A DNA stretch of 64,000 nucleotides from Candidatus Accumulibacter cognatus (GTDB lineage: Bacteria; Pseudomonadota; Gammaproteobacteria; Burkholderiales; Rhodocyclaceae): positions 310,001 through 374,000 of the forward strand of contig CP058708.1 of assembly GCA_013414765.1 (NCBI GenBank). The letters are read 5' to 3'. The notes below the pieces were generated by a model, which was not told the origin of the DNA, ran no database searches, and saw only the letters and a list, made by a program, of their open reading frames with translations. Each line of letters begins with the position of its first letter. The stretch's first letter is position 1. This document shows, piece by piece, positions 47,265-55,728 of the stretch. The position numbers and the translations under genes were made by a program.

Positions 47265-49005
47265 GTTGCTGAATTCGACCCTGGGTCTCGATCAAGTCAT
47301 CCTTCCAGCCTGAGTCATTGCGGATGATTGTGGGCTTGATGAGAATGACCAGTTCGCGTTTCCTCAGATGGCTGTCACGCGTTCCGAACAATAATCCCCA
47401 GGTCGATGAAGTGGTCGTACCGGGAAAGCCGTTGGCGTCTGACACCTGTTCCTGCTTCATCAAGCCGCCGATGGCGACGATGTTTCCGTCCTGCACCCGC
47501 ACCACGCTATCGGTTTCATTGACCGCACTATTGGCCAACGGCAGCGTAAACACGCCCAGTGTGCCGAGGTCGATGACTTTCTGCTTCTCCTTCACCAGGC
47601 TGATCGATGGGTGAATATGCAGGACGATATTGTTCTCGCCATCGATCTGAGGTGTGACGTCCAGGGCAATGCCCGAGAAGAAAGGCTGCAGGGTAATGTT
47701 CGGCGTGGTCACGTTACTGTTTCCGGTCGAAGTGACCGTAGAACTCACATTGGTGACAAAGAATTCGTCGATGCCGACCTTGAGCACCGCTTTCTGATTG
47801 TTGATGCTGGCAATTCGCGGGCTCGACAACACCTGAACATTGCCCTGGGTTTCCAGAAAATTCAGCAGCGCCGCAAAGTTGGCGCTCTGAAAGGCCAGTC
47901 CGAAAAAACCGTTTCCCAGTCTGGTCGTGGCAGCAATCCCGCCAGCCCCGGGCAGAATACCCACGCCATTGCCGAAGATGGCCCCCACTCCGTTTTGCAC
48001 TACATTCGACGCATCGAATCCTGCCCTGTTGGGGGTGTTCAGCACCGTTCCCGGCTGAACCGCCCCATAAGCAAAACGGTTGTTGCTGCCACCAAAATGG
48101 TTCCAGTTAACACCGGATTGGAACTCTTGGTTCAGTTCCACCTCGATGATCTTGGCTTCCAGCATCACCTGCCGCTCGACGATCAGTTGGGTAATGCGCA
48201 AGAAGTTCTCGACCGATCGAATTTCAGCCGGAAAAGCCTTGACCAGAACCACCCCGGAACCGGGGCTGACAATCACTGCACGTCCGTCCTGGGAACCGAC
48301 CATGCTGGTCAGCGCATTGGTCAGATCATGCCAGAAGTCGCTGGTCTGTGTCGTCGAGATGTGGCTGCTCGGAGGCGTCGAGCCTGATCCCGTTGCTGAT
48401 GTCCCTGCCGGCACGACAGGAGCGGGGCTTGCGGTGGTCGGATAGGAGGAGCCTGTGTTCTGTGGCTGATTGGTGGCCACCGAGCTCGAGATCACCCGCA
48501 GGTCGGACTGTCCCTGACGTTTCCCGGCAAGATAGTTGATCCGGAAGATACGCGTCTGGATCGTGTTGGGCTGAATATAGATGCGCGTTCCCTGGAACTT
48601 GAACTCGTAACCATACAGCTCCCGCAGCGTTTCCAGTGCTTCGCGCACCGTCACGTTTTTCAGGCGTACCGTCACGTTGCCGCTCACCTCTGGTGATACC
48701 AGCATGCTGTAAGGCGTGTTGCTGACCAGAGCCATGAATACCTGACTGGCAGGCGCGTTGACCAGGGCCAGATCAAAACGCGGCTCAACATTTTTCGCCG
48801 AATCAGGAAGGTCCAGCTGCAATGGCGGCAACATCGCCTGACTCAGCGCTTCGTCCATCCCCTTCGATCGGGCGCCCACGGCGCTCTGCATTTCCTGGCC
48901 GATCCGGTCAAAGGTGCTGCTGGCTCCAGGCGCTTTCTGGTTGATGGCGCAGCCGGCAAGCAGCAGTGCGACTGGCATGGCTAGCAGAATCAATCTGGAG
49001 TTCAC
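47227..49005 (-). CDS. mshL: MSHA outer-membrane secretin MshL
   Basis: 592-residue lipoprotein (lipobox in PVALLLAGCAINQ) that forms the outer-membrane pore of the pilus. The STN/secretin N domain is PASQVFMALVSNTPYSMLVS. The N1 region, a Gly/Ser/Thr-rich linker (about 205-250) and the secretin core (VQVLSSPRIASINNQKAVLK, VVRVQDGNIVAIGGLMKQEQ, RELVILIKPTIIRN) follow. The start is the GTG at 49005, overlapping the mshK stop (GTGA). A longer frame to 49122 is possible but lacks the signal peptide at its N-terminus. Confidence 0.92.
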   Translation of the reverse strand: MNSRLILLAMPVALLLAGCAINQKAPGASSTFDRIGQEMQSAVGARSKGMDEALSQAMLPPLQLDLPDSAKNVEPRFDLALVNAPASQVFMALVSNTPYSMLVSPEVSGNVTVRLKNVTVREALETLRELYGYEFKFQGTRIYIQPNTIQTRIFRINYLAGKRQGQSDLRVISSSVATNQPQNTGSSYPTTASPAPVVPAGTSATGSGSTPPSSHISTTQTSDFWHDLTNALTSMVGSQDGRAVIVSPGSGVVLVKAFPAEIRSVENFLRITQLIVERQVMLEAKIIEVELNQEFQSGVNWNHFGGSNNRFAYGAVQPGTVLNTPNRAGFDASNVVQNGVGAIFGNGVGILPGAGGIAATTRLGNGFFGLAFQSANFAALLNFLETQGNVQVLSSPRIASINNQKAVLKVGIDEFFVTNVSSTVTSTGNSNVTTPNITLQPFFSGIALDVTPQIDGENNIVLHIHPSISLVKEKQKVIDLGTLGVFTLPLANSAVNETDSVVRVQDGNIVAIGGLMKQEQVSDANGFPGTTTSSTWGLLFGTRDSHLRKRELVILIKPTIIRNDSGWKDDLIETQGRIQQLDPRLARPQAGQ

Positions 49006-49370
49006 GGCTTTTTCCCACTGGGTGCACCCTTGGCAGCAGGCGCGGTGACTGTCATCTTTTCGATGCCCGGCGTCAGCAACAAACGTTCGATACCGGCAGG
49101 CCCCTCGAGAACGGCTTCCCATTCGGTCAGTCTGATCAGGCGACGCTCGCCGTACCGCTGGCCGAGCCTGACCTGCTGCCCCCCGATCAGGGCAGTCGGT
49201 TTGCCCTGCTTCGGGATCATGACCGACTGCAACACCGGGCTGGTCACCTCCCCAGCCTCCGGCGTGTCCGCAGAGAGCCCAGGTGGCGGACGTGTCGGGT
49301 CCGACAGCGCCTGTGCCAGCGCAGGAAAAACTGCCAGAAGCGATGTCAACAGGACGACCAGGCGATTCAT
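49002..49370 (-). CDS. mshK: MSHA biogenesis protein MshK (PilP-like)
   Basis: 122 residues. The signal peptide is NRLVVLLTSLLAVFPALAQA. The mature start LSDPTRPPPGL is characteristic of MshK. A PilP-like beta region follows (LQSVMIPKQGKPTALIGGQQ, VRLGQRYGERRLIRL). It is predicted to be periplasmic and to link the inner-membrane complex to MshL. The ATG at 49370 overlaps the mshJ stop by 4 nt (ATGA). Confidence 0.82.
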   Translation of the reverse strand: MNRLVVLLTSLLAVFPALAQALSDPTRPPPGLSADTPEAGEVTSPVLQSVMIPKQGKPTALIGGQQVRLGQRYGERRLIRLTEWEAVLEGPAGIERLLLTPGIEKMTVTAPAAKGAPSGKKP

Positions 49371-50050
49371 ACGATCAGCCATGCCCGATCCAGACTGAGG
49401 GTGAATACGGTCAGCGTCAGCACCAGCCGGGGGTGCCGTTCGGCAGCCAGGATGGCGCTGCTCCACAGCAATTTCCGCCTGACCTGCTCCAGCCGCTCAA
49501 GATACGCTGCCAACTGCAGATAGCTGCCTTCCAGTTTGATTTCGACGCCATGCTTGAAGAGAACGGCATGCTTCGGCTTCCCTGCCGACTTTGCCGCTTC
49601 GTTTTCCTCGGCCCTGTCCGTCTTGTCCAGCAATGGGGCAACCGGCAGAGTTTTCAGACTGAGCAGACGCAAGCCGGTGTTGCGCCCGAGCATGTCTTCG
49701 AGTAATCCGGGCATGCGCTGCGCCGGCACCAGCGAACTTTCCATGATTTCAAGGCGACCGGCCATTTCTTCCAGTTGTCTTCTCAGATCGTCGACTTCGG
49801 CACGGGCGATGGCATCCGGGTCCTGTGCGGACGATTGCAATGCCGCCATCTGCGCCTGCAGGCCGGATATCTGTGCGCGCTGTTCGGCGATATGGCGATC
49901 TGCCCATTGCGAACGCTGCAGCGCCGGCTCGATGACCAGACTGTAGGCAAGCAGCACCATGCCACCGAGCACGGCAACCGCAATCAGCCAACGCTCGCGC
50001 CATTGCAGCGCATCATAGCGGGCAGCCAGTTTGAGCCATGGTTCCTTCAT
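49367..50050 (-). CDS. mshJ: MSHA biogenesis protein MshJ (PilO-like)
   Basis: 227 residues. A short cytoplasmic start (WLKLAARYDALQWRERW) precedes one helix (LIAVAVLGGMVLLAYSLVI), a coiled coil (about 55-105) and a PilO-type periplasmic domain (GVEIKLEGSYLQLAAYLERL). It is an inner-membrane alignment-complex subunit. It lies 4 nt after the PilN-like gene. Confidence 0.85.
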   Translation of the reverse strand: MKEPWLKLAARYDALQWRERWLIAVAVLGGMVLLAYSLVIEPALQRSQWADRHIAEQRAQISGLQAQMAALQSSAQDPDAIARAEVDDLRRQLEEMAGRLEIMESSLVPAQRMPGLLEDMLGRNTGLRLLSLKTLPVAPLLDKTDRAEENEAAKSAGKPKHAVLFKHGVEIKLEGSYLQLAAYLERLEQVRRKLLWSSAILAAERHPRLVLTLTVFTLSLDRAWLIV

Positions 50051-50054
50051 CGAT

Positions 50055-50762
50055 TCACCGTTTCATACCCGCCTCGGCATTGCCGACATTTGCCGAGCGA
50101 AGAACGAACTCGACCAAATGGGGCAATTTTGGAACCGACCTGGGCTGAACTTCCGCACGCAGGGATTTTTCAGACAAACGGGACTCGCCAGCCTGCTCCG
50201 GTGCCGGTTGCTCCGGATCAAGCTCCCGCATTTCTAGTGCCGCGAAATGACGCCCCTGAAATACAGGCTCGCGACTCAGGCGCTGTACATAAACCGGTAA
50301 CTTCGCCGGATCAAGCAGGCGTCCCTGAATTTCGATTTCCCCGTTTCCCGTCACCCGAAATCCCGTGAGCCATAAATCGGTTTGCGATTGCCGCGCGAAT
50401 CCGGTCATCAAACCGGAAAATCCATCGGTTTTGCCCAGCTTGCCCGAATCCAGGACCTCGATGACTTCCCTGGAAGCGGCCAGCATGGCTTTCGTGCTTT
50501 CCCGTTCGGCGATCAGTCCCGCCGAGACCTGTCGCTGCGCAAACAGCTTGATGGATGCCTTCAATCGCTCCTGTTCCTCGGTCAACTGCTGCTGTGCGGC
50601 CAGGGCAGCAGCCGATTTGCGGTTGGCTTCCGAGCGGACCCATAGCGACAGCGCCGTCATCAGCACCAGCAAGGCCAGGACGCAAATCCCGAGATTACGC
50701 CCTGTGGCCAGTTCGTGACGGGGTCGCAAGCGTGCTTCGTAGAGGTTGATCTGCTGATTCAC
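50055..50762 (-). CDS. PilN-like MSHA assembly protein (MshI2)
   Basis: 235 residues. The PilN start QINLYEARLRPRHE contains the cytoplasmic INLY-type motif that binds PilM/MshI. One helix (NLGICVLALLVLMTALSLWV), a coiled coil and a PilN periplasmic domain (DLWLTGFRVTGNGEIEIQGR) follow. The GTG start overlaps the mshI stop by 4 nt. Pairs with MshJ in the inner-membrane platform. Confidence 0.85.
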   Translation of the reverse strand: MNQQINLYEARLRPRHELATGRNLGICVLALLVLMTALSLWVRSEANRKSAAALAAQQQLTEEQERLKASIKLFAQRQVSAGLIAERESTKAMLAASREVIEVLDSGKLGKTDGFSGLMTGFARQSQTDLWLTGFRVTGNGEIEIQGRLLDPAKLPVYVQRLSREPVFQGRHFAALEMRELDPEQPAPEQAGESRLSEKSLRAEVQPRSVPKLPHLVEFVLRSANVGNAEAGMKR

Positions 50763-51718
50763 GCCGATCCCTCTCCGGTACGCAATGCGGCACCAATCGC
50801 CAGGAGATGCCTTGCCTGATACTGGAGGTCGTTTAGTTCCGGCATCGCCGGGAAATCGAGGACCGACGAGAGATCCATCTCCTTGAGCGGTACATAGATG
50901 TTTTCTCCCAGTTCGCTGACAAGATTCCCGACCTGTGGATGGCTCGCCAAAATCACCTTGGAAATGGGAATCTGGCTGTACTGCCGATCAAAATTGTCGA
51001 GGCTGCGCTGTAACTCAAGTACCAAACGTTCCTGCACAAGCGCCCGTTGATCCGCATCACGCCCGTTCAATTGCCCCGAATTGATCTCGCCGCGCCGCAC
51101 GGCAACCAGCTCGCCCTGAAAGGTCAGCGTCAGCATCATGCCGGTCTCGTCGATACGGAGAAACGCCAGACCCCGATTCTCGTCTTCCAGCAGGGCCGCC
51201 ACATTACGTTGTGCCAACTCGGGAATGTCCAGCGCCTCCAGCGGTATCCTGGCTTCCTCAAATGCCCTGACTCGTGCGCGCACTGCCTGCTCTGCGGCGG
51301 AGACCACCAGAACGCTCGCCGCCCGCCCTGGTGGCAAGCCCGCTCTTGGAATATCGAGCACGTCGATGCAGGCACTATCAACCTGATAGCTCACAATTTC
51401 CTTGAGCACCCAGCGCAAGGCCTCCTTGCGCTCCTCTGCGGGTACCGGCGGTGCCTCAAGCTGCGAAACGGTGTACTCGCCTTCACCCATCAAAGTCGTA
51501 CAAACATAGGATTTGAGTTGCCGTGTCACACGCAGACGCTGCAAAGCTTCGTGGATGCCATTCTCAAGGGCGAAAGAGTCGAGCAGCCTGACTTCCGGAC
51601 GTGAATTCGGTTCGCGCACCACATGCACAAGCGTCACCTCGCCACCCTGCGGAATGATGGCCAACCAGCCTGACTTGCGGCGTGTGAAGGGAAACGGAAT
51701 AATTTTCTTGCCCTGCAA
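50759..51718 (-). CDS. mshI: MSHA biogenesis protein MshI (PilM-like)
   Basis: About 319 residues from the proposed TTG start. It is an actin-like ATPase-fold cytoplasmic protein of the PilM type: KSGWLAIIPQGGEVTLVHVV, LRVTRQLKSYVCTTLMGEGE, VLKEIVSYQVDSACIDVLDI, GLAFLRIDETGMMLTLTFQG and LQYQARHLLAIGAALR. The open frame extends to 51958, but a strong promoter at 51731-51759 places the transcript start inside that extension, so I favour TTG 51718. First gene of the msh operon mshI to mshN, in which all genes overlap or nearly touch. Confidence 0.8.
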   Translation of the reverse strand: MQGKKIIPFPFTRRKSGWLAIIPQGGEVTLVHVVREPNSRPEVRLLDSFALENGIHEALQRLRVTRQLKSYVCTTLMGEGEYTVSQLEAPPVPAEERKEALRWVLKEIVSYQVDSACIDVLDIPRAGLPPGRAASVLVVSAAEQAVRARVRAFEEARIPLEALDIPELAQRNVAALLEDENRGLAFLRIDETGMMLTLTFQGELVAVRRGEINSGQLNGRDADQRALVQERLVLELQRSLDNFDRQYSQIPISKVILASHPQVGNLVSELGENIYVPLKEMDLSSVLDFPAMPELNDLQYQARHLLAIGAALRTGEGSA

Positions 51719-51730
51719 TCGTTTCGTTGA

Positions 51731-51759
51731 AATATACCGACTAAGCCGTTCAATGACAA
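51731..51759 (-). promoter_or_regulatory. Sigma-70-like promoter of the msh operon
   Basis: Minus strand TTGTCA (51759-51754), a 17-nt spacer and TATATT (51736-51731). Each hexamer has five of six consensus bases. It predicts a very short leader before the proposed mshI start. Confidence 0.6.
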
Positions 51760-51914
51760 GGCGCCACACTATGATATTTGCATATCTTGGGGGGCTTATA
51801 TTCCGTATGGTCATATTCCAGGTTGTCGGCAAGAACTCCGCCCATTCCCCCTCCTGACTCATCTGGGAGGCACAATTTAACCTTCCCGGAAAGATGGCGG
51901 TAAGCCCGGATAGG

Positions 51915-52060
51915 TCAATGTGTTGATGATCGCGGCCCCTGAAGGGCGTCGGTCGCAATACCGGCGTCCATCACCACCAGTGCTCCCGCAGGCGTCCCCA
52001 GTTCAGCCAGCATGACAGCCAGCGCGCCGGGCTCTGCGAAGTTGCCGGCTAAGAGAGGTG
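51915..52060 (-). pseudogene. Remnant of an IS1634-type transposase
   Basis: A ~45-residue piece (LLAGNFAEPGALAVMLAELG followed by GTPAGALVVMDAGIATDAL) matches the 'AGNvsEPgTL..ML..LG....LVVMDaGIAtE' core of IS1634/IS4-type DDE transposases, including the catalytic Asp in VMDAGIA. The reading frame on both sides does not continue the family, and no terminal repeats were found, so it is a degraded fragment. Confidence 0.55.
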
Positions 52061-52721
52061 GCCCCGTTTGGCTGGACAGAAAATCTTCTTTGATAAGTGG
52101 ATCTCTGCCGGTTATGGTCAGGAAACCGGTGTTACGCTTGGTTTTGACTTCCCGGGATCTTATGCGAAACCAATAGAGCTTGGTGGAGCTTGTGGGCGAA
52201 GGGACGCGCGAAGGCCCAGTGACACCAGCAACATCCGTTCCCCCACACTGGACATCTGCAGTTCTCGTGCGTACTGGCACTGACGATGGGACTCGAGAAC
52301 CTCATCCGATCCAGTTCGCAGGCAACGCCTGCTCCAGCGCTCCTCACGCCATCACGCATACCAACGCCTTACGCTCAAACCGATCCAACACTTCTTTCCA
52401 CCTCTTCGTCCCTCCCAAGTCTTCTGCCCAGACGGGAGATTACCGGAGATCCACCAAGACCTTTATAATCCAGGGTCAAACAGAAGGTCCCCAGCGGCTT
52501 CCGGACCAAGAAGGGGCCGATACCTACTGCATCATTGATTCGTATCTCGCTACCAGGCACCAGCCTCTTCCTCGCCCTGATCCTCACTTTCCAGGCCAGC
52601 CTCTCCTCAGACTCTCCCCGCTTGAGCTTCGTCCTGAACGCCTTGAGTAGTGATCGCCGTGCATGGATTAACGACCGCTTGCGCACTTCGTCGGCGACGA
52701 CGCCAAGAAAAATTTCCTCGG
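52061..52721. other. Region of decayed or non-coding sequence
   Basis: An open frame on the minus strand (52375-52720, including KRGESEERLAWKVRIRARKR) matches no family I recognise and has no supported start. Together with the IS1634 remnant the region looks like leftovers of earlier insertions between the msh operon and the calcium-motif protein gene. Confidence 0.4.
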
Positions 52722-53792
52722 TCAGACGCTGAGGTCCACCTGCTGTAGACTGCCGACCCCGCCATTTTCCTGCAGGAAGACGCCACTGCTGCGGATCTGC
52801 CCAAGGGTTTCGTTGCTGCCGTTACGTAGATCGAAAGGTGTCGCGACGCGGGCCAGGCTGAGTGCGCCGACATCGGCCTCCTTGAGGCTTAGCACCTTGC
52901 CACCACCACCTGCATCGGGCGTCCACACCCCGAGCTGGGCATAGGCCGCGTCGTTTTCGTCGATCCAGCCGTTACCATCTCCGTCAAGTGCCGCGAGGTC
53001 AGCAAAGCCATCGCCGCTCCTGGTCCCGAAAAGCTCGCTACCGTTGTTGATCTGCCCGTCGTGGTTGCGATCGAGGGTCAGGAAACCGCTACCGGAGGCG
53101 AGACGACTGATACTCTCGGCGGTCCCGTTAGCATCGAGATCGAACTTGAAAAGCTGGTCGCTGAGTTGGGCGGCATTGCCCGCAAAATTGATCACCAGGG
53201 GATCTTTCTTCTGGCGCGTAGCGTCGCCGAGGAGCACTCTGACATCGCTCTCTTCGTGGTAGCTGCGCGACATCTGAAGCTCCAGGTCAAAGCGGATCTC
53301 CTGGCCGTCGGCGGTCTTGATCACCCCGCTGGCAGCGAACGAGGTTTGCTCGAATTCGCTGTGCGACGCGTGGTAGTCGTATTCGACGCCGTAACCTGCT
53401 GGCCTTTGCGCTACAGCAACGTGTTCACCCTGGGCAACGCTGGCAACTGGCGCCGCCTCGGCCGGCACCTGCGCCGCAGCCGGTGCATGCAACTCGGCGA
53501 CATCGAAGACGCGGACGTCTTCCCCGGTCAGCATGCGAACGAGGGCTCGCATCAGCAGCATGCGTGGATCACTCTCGGTCTCGTCGGTACTACCTTCCAT
53601 TGCATCCGCCTGTGCTGCCGCCCTGCCGGCATCGGAAAGAGTGACCTGATCTGCGGGAGCACGCGCATCGCCGCGACCCTCGAAGTCCGGCCGCTGAGCA
53701 CCGACCCACACGCGCATCGATTCGCGGACTTCGGTTTTTTGTGCTGCGACATGCGACGAGAGCAGTTGCATCTCGGAACTGGTGATTTTCAT
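52722..53792 (-). CDS. Hypothetical protein with EF-hand-like calcium motifs
   Basis: 356 residues with no signal peptide. The N-terminal ~130 residues are low complexity, Ala-rich. Residues about 140-215 form a beta-rich segment (IKTADGQEIRFDLELQMSRS). Residues about 235-310 contain Asp-rich loops LTLDRNHDGQINNGSELFG and AALDGDGNGWIDENDAAYAQ. These resemble the D-x-N-x-D-G-x-I calcium loops seen in RTX-type and large secreted proteins, where 'ElFG...dG' is a recurring motif. It may be a type I-secreted or calcium-dependent protein; the function is unknown. Confidence 0.75.
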   Translation of the reverse strand: MKITSSEMQLLSSHVAAQKTEVRESMRVWVGAQRPDFEGRGDARAPADQVTLSDAGRAAAQADAMEGSTDETESDPRMLLMRALVRMLTGEDVRVFDVAELHAPAAAQVPAEAAPVASVAQGEHVAVAQRPAGYGVEYDYHASHSEFEQTSFAASGVIKTADGQEIRFDLELQMSRSYHEESDVRVLLGDATRQKKDPLVINFAGNAAQLSDQLFKFDLDANGTAESISRLASGSGFLTLDRNHDGQINNGSELFGTRSGDGFADLAALDGDGNGWIDENDAAYAQLGVWTPDAGGGGKVLSLKEADVGALSLARVATPFDLRNGSNETLGQIRSSGVFLQENGGVGSLQQVDLSV

Positions 53793-53849
53793 GGTGGCTG
53801 CCTGAGTGGATGGAGGTAAACGCTACAACGGCAGACGGGAGGTTATTCT

Positions 53850-53884
53850 TTAATGTGAAAATCGTGTCAGCGACTCACCAATCT
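53850..53884 (+). repeat. Interspersed repeat, copy F, left fragment
   Basis: TTAATGTGAAAATCGTGTCA then GCGACTCACCAATCT. It is cut by the ISKra4-type element; the rest of the copy resumes at 58628 (the 9-bp CACCAATCT is duplicated). Confidence 0.85.
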
Positions 53885-53899
53885 GGGTGTGATTCAAAG

Positions 53900-55671
53900 G
53901 TATGCGTTTAGCCCCCACCGATTGCGAGCCCCCCAATCAGGCGGCGGCCGGTAGCGGGGGTGCTGAGTTGCCTTTGCGCCGCTCGGTGATCACCTTCGCC
54001 AGGTAGGGCCAGGGCAGGATGTGGCGACGGCGGCAGGTGTCGATGACACTGGCCAGCAGAGCAAAGGCACGGGTGCCCTGCCCGGTACGAGTCCCCTGGC
54101 TGAGGAGCCGGGCAATCACCCAGTGCCGCAAGGCACGTTCCGCTTCGTTATGGGTCAGCGGCAGATGGGGATGGACGACGACGATCCAGAAGGCTTCCCA
54201 GTCATTGAGAAGTTCGCGCGCCAGTGCGCGGGTCTTTTCATGGACCGAATCCTGGTGCTTTTCGCAAAGCTCACGGAAGGACTCCAAGCGCTCGTGGAAG
54301 CGGGGAGTGAGATCCACCGGCGGACCTTCCCGCGCTTCATAAATCGCGATCATCAGCTCGTTGAGGAGGTCGTGGGTGGCCTGTCCAAAGGCCCGCGCCT
54401 CGGTGCTCAGGCTTTCTTTGAGTCCCTCGGCCTTGCGCAACAGGTGCGCCCAACAGCGCAGCCGCTTCTGGAACCGGCGATAGACTGGGTAGCCATCGCT
54501 CATCAGCCAGCCGACAAACCCTTCGCCCAGGACGTTCTCCAGGATCTCCTTGCTGCGGTAGCCAATAAAGTACAGGCAGATCGTCGGCGTGACGAGCACC
54601 CACAGCCACAGTAACTGGCCCCATTCCTTCCACGGCGTTTCATCGGCATGGGTCAACGCTTCCTGCTGCAGTTCTTCGACCAACTGCTCTTCAATCGGCT
54701 CGACCGCCCGACCGGCTTCGTGGATACACTGGTTAATCGTGCTGGTGGAGAGCGCGACGCCCAGCCAGTCTCGCAGAAATTCCTGCGTCCGCCGACGCGA
54801 CAGGTGCATGCGGTGGGAGAAACACACCAGCAGGCTGACCAGCATCGGCCCGACCAGGTGCCATTCGCTCAGGCCGACGCTCCACCCGGGCTCGGCTTGG
54901 CAGCGGCCGGGCTCGCTGCGATTGACATGCCCACATTGGCCACAGAAAATTTCCCCGTAGAGATGTTTGTCATGGCACATCCGCAAGCCGGGGAGCTCCG
55001 CATTCAGGTCGGTCTCGAGATCCAGGACGTACCGCCCGCCGTGCGCGACAAACCCGGCCGCATCCAAAGCCTCACCGCAGCGCACGCAGGATTCCGGAGC
55101 GTGGATCACGGTGTCGTTGATCGGCAAGGTCACCGGCCGGCTATGGCCCGCGGCCCCGGGCTGTCGCCCCGCTTTCTTGGTCGGGGCTGCCGCCGCGCCG
55201 CCCGGCAGGTCTGCCTCCGCCGGGGTGGCAAGGCCCTTCGGCTCGGTATTCTTCACCGCGCTTGCCGCACGATCCTCGTCTGCATCGGGATCCTCTGGAT
55301 TATCTGCGTTCCCAGAGGCTTCCGAGTCTGCCTCCCGGGAGACTGCTCCGTGCCACGGGGGGTCACTGCGCGGCGGCCGAGAACTGGTCTGCGAGTTCGC
55401 TTTGAGCCGTTCCCGCGCCTCTTTCAAATCCCACAGCAACTTCACCAGCAAGCTATCTTTCTGCTTCGCTGCTAACTCCTTCAGCTTCTGCTCATCCAGT
55501 TGCTGAAGATCAAAGTCGCTCAGGTACACTTATTGGCTCCACGGGATACGATCACACCCTCACTGCCGCTATAAGATACCCAGACCGTCCTGCGCTGGCA
55601 AGCGCTGTGCTCAATTGCTCAACTCCGCGCCAACCTGCTGGGTAGGTGTCGTAGGGGGGCTAAACGCTTAC
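53900..55671 (-). mobile_element. IS66-family insertion sequence (transposase only)
   Basis: Ends GTATGCGTTTAGCCCCC (from 53900) and, inverted, GTAAGCGTTTAGCCCCCC (up to 55671). The 8-bp target duplication is exact: ATTCAAAG at 53892-53899 and 55672-55679. Only one gene is present (no TnpA/TnpB), as in the single-gene IS66 subgroup. Confidence 0.92.
53937..55529 (-). CDS. IS66-family transposase
   Basis: 530 residues, intact. The N-terminal leucine-rich coiled coil is QLDEQKLKELAAKQKDSLLV. The zinc-finger region has ESCVRCGEALDAAG and IFCGQCGHVNRSEP. The DDE domain has the first Asp in ALTHADETPWKEWGQLLWLW, the second in VGWLMSDGYPVYRRF and Glu in LPLTHNEAERALRHWVI. Confidence 0.93.
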   Translation of the reverse strand: MYLSDFDLQQLDEQKLKELAAKQKDSLLVKLLWDLKEARERLKANSQTSSRPPRSDPPWHGAVSREADSEASGNADNPEDPDADEDRAASAVKNTEPKGLATPAEADLPGGAAAAPTKKAGRQPGAAGHSRPVTLPINDTVIHAPESCVRCGEALDAAGFVAHGGRYVLDLETDLNAELPGLRMCHDKHLYGEIFCGQCGHVNRSEPGRCQAEPGWSVGLSEWHLVGPMLVSLLVCFSHRMHLSRRRTQEFLRDWLGVALSTSTINQCIHEAGRAVEPIEEQLVEELQQEALTHADETPWKEWGQLLWLWVLVTPTICLYFIGYRSKEILENVLGEGFVGWLMSDGYPVYRRFQKRLRCWAHLLRKAEGLKESLSTEARAFGQATHDLLNELMIAIYEAREGPPVDLTPRFHERLESFRELCEKHQDSVHEKTRALARELLNDWEAFWIVVVHPHLPLTHNEAERALRHWVIARLLSQGTRTGQGTRAFALLASVIDTCRRRHILPWPYLAKVITERRKGNSAPPLPAAA

Positions 55672-55728
55672 ATTCAAAGTGATGCAAGCCCCATAATTTC
55701 AGCATTTGCCACCAGAGGGAACAGCCAT

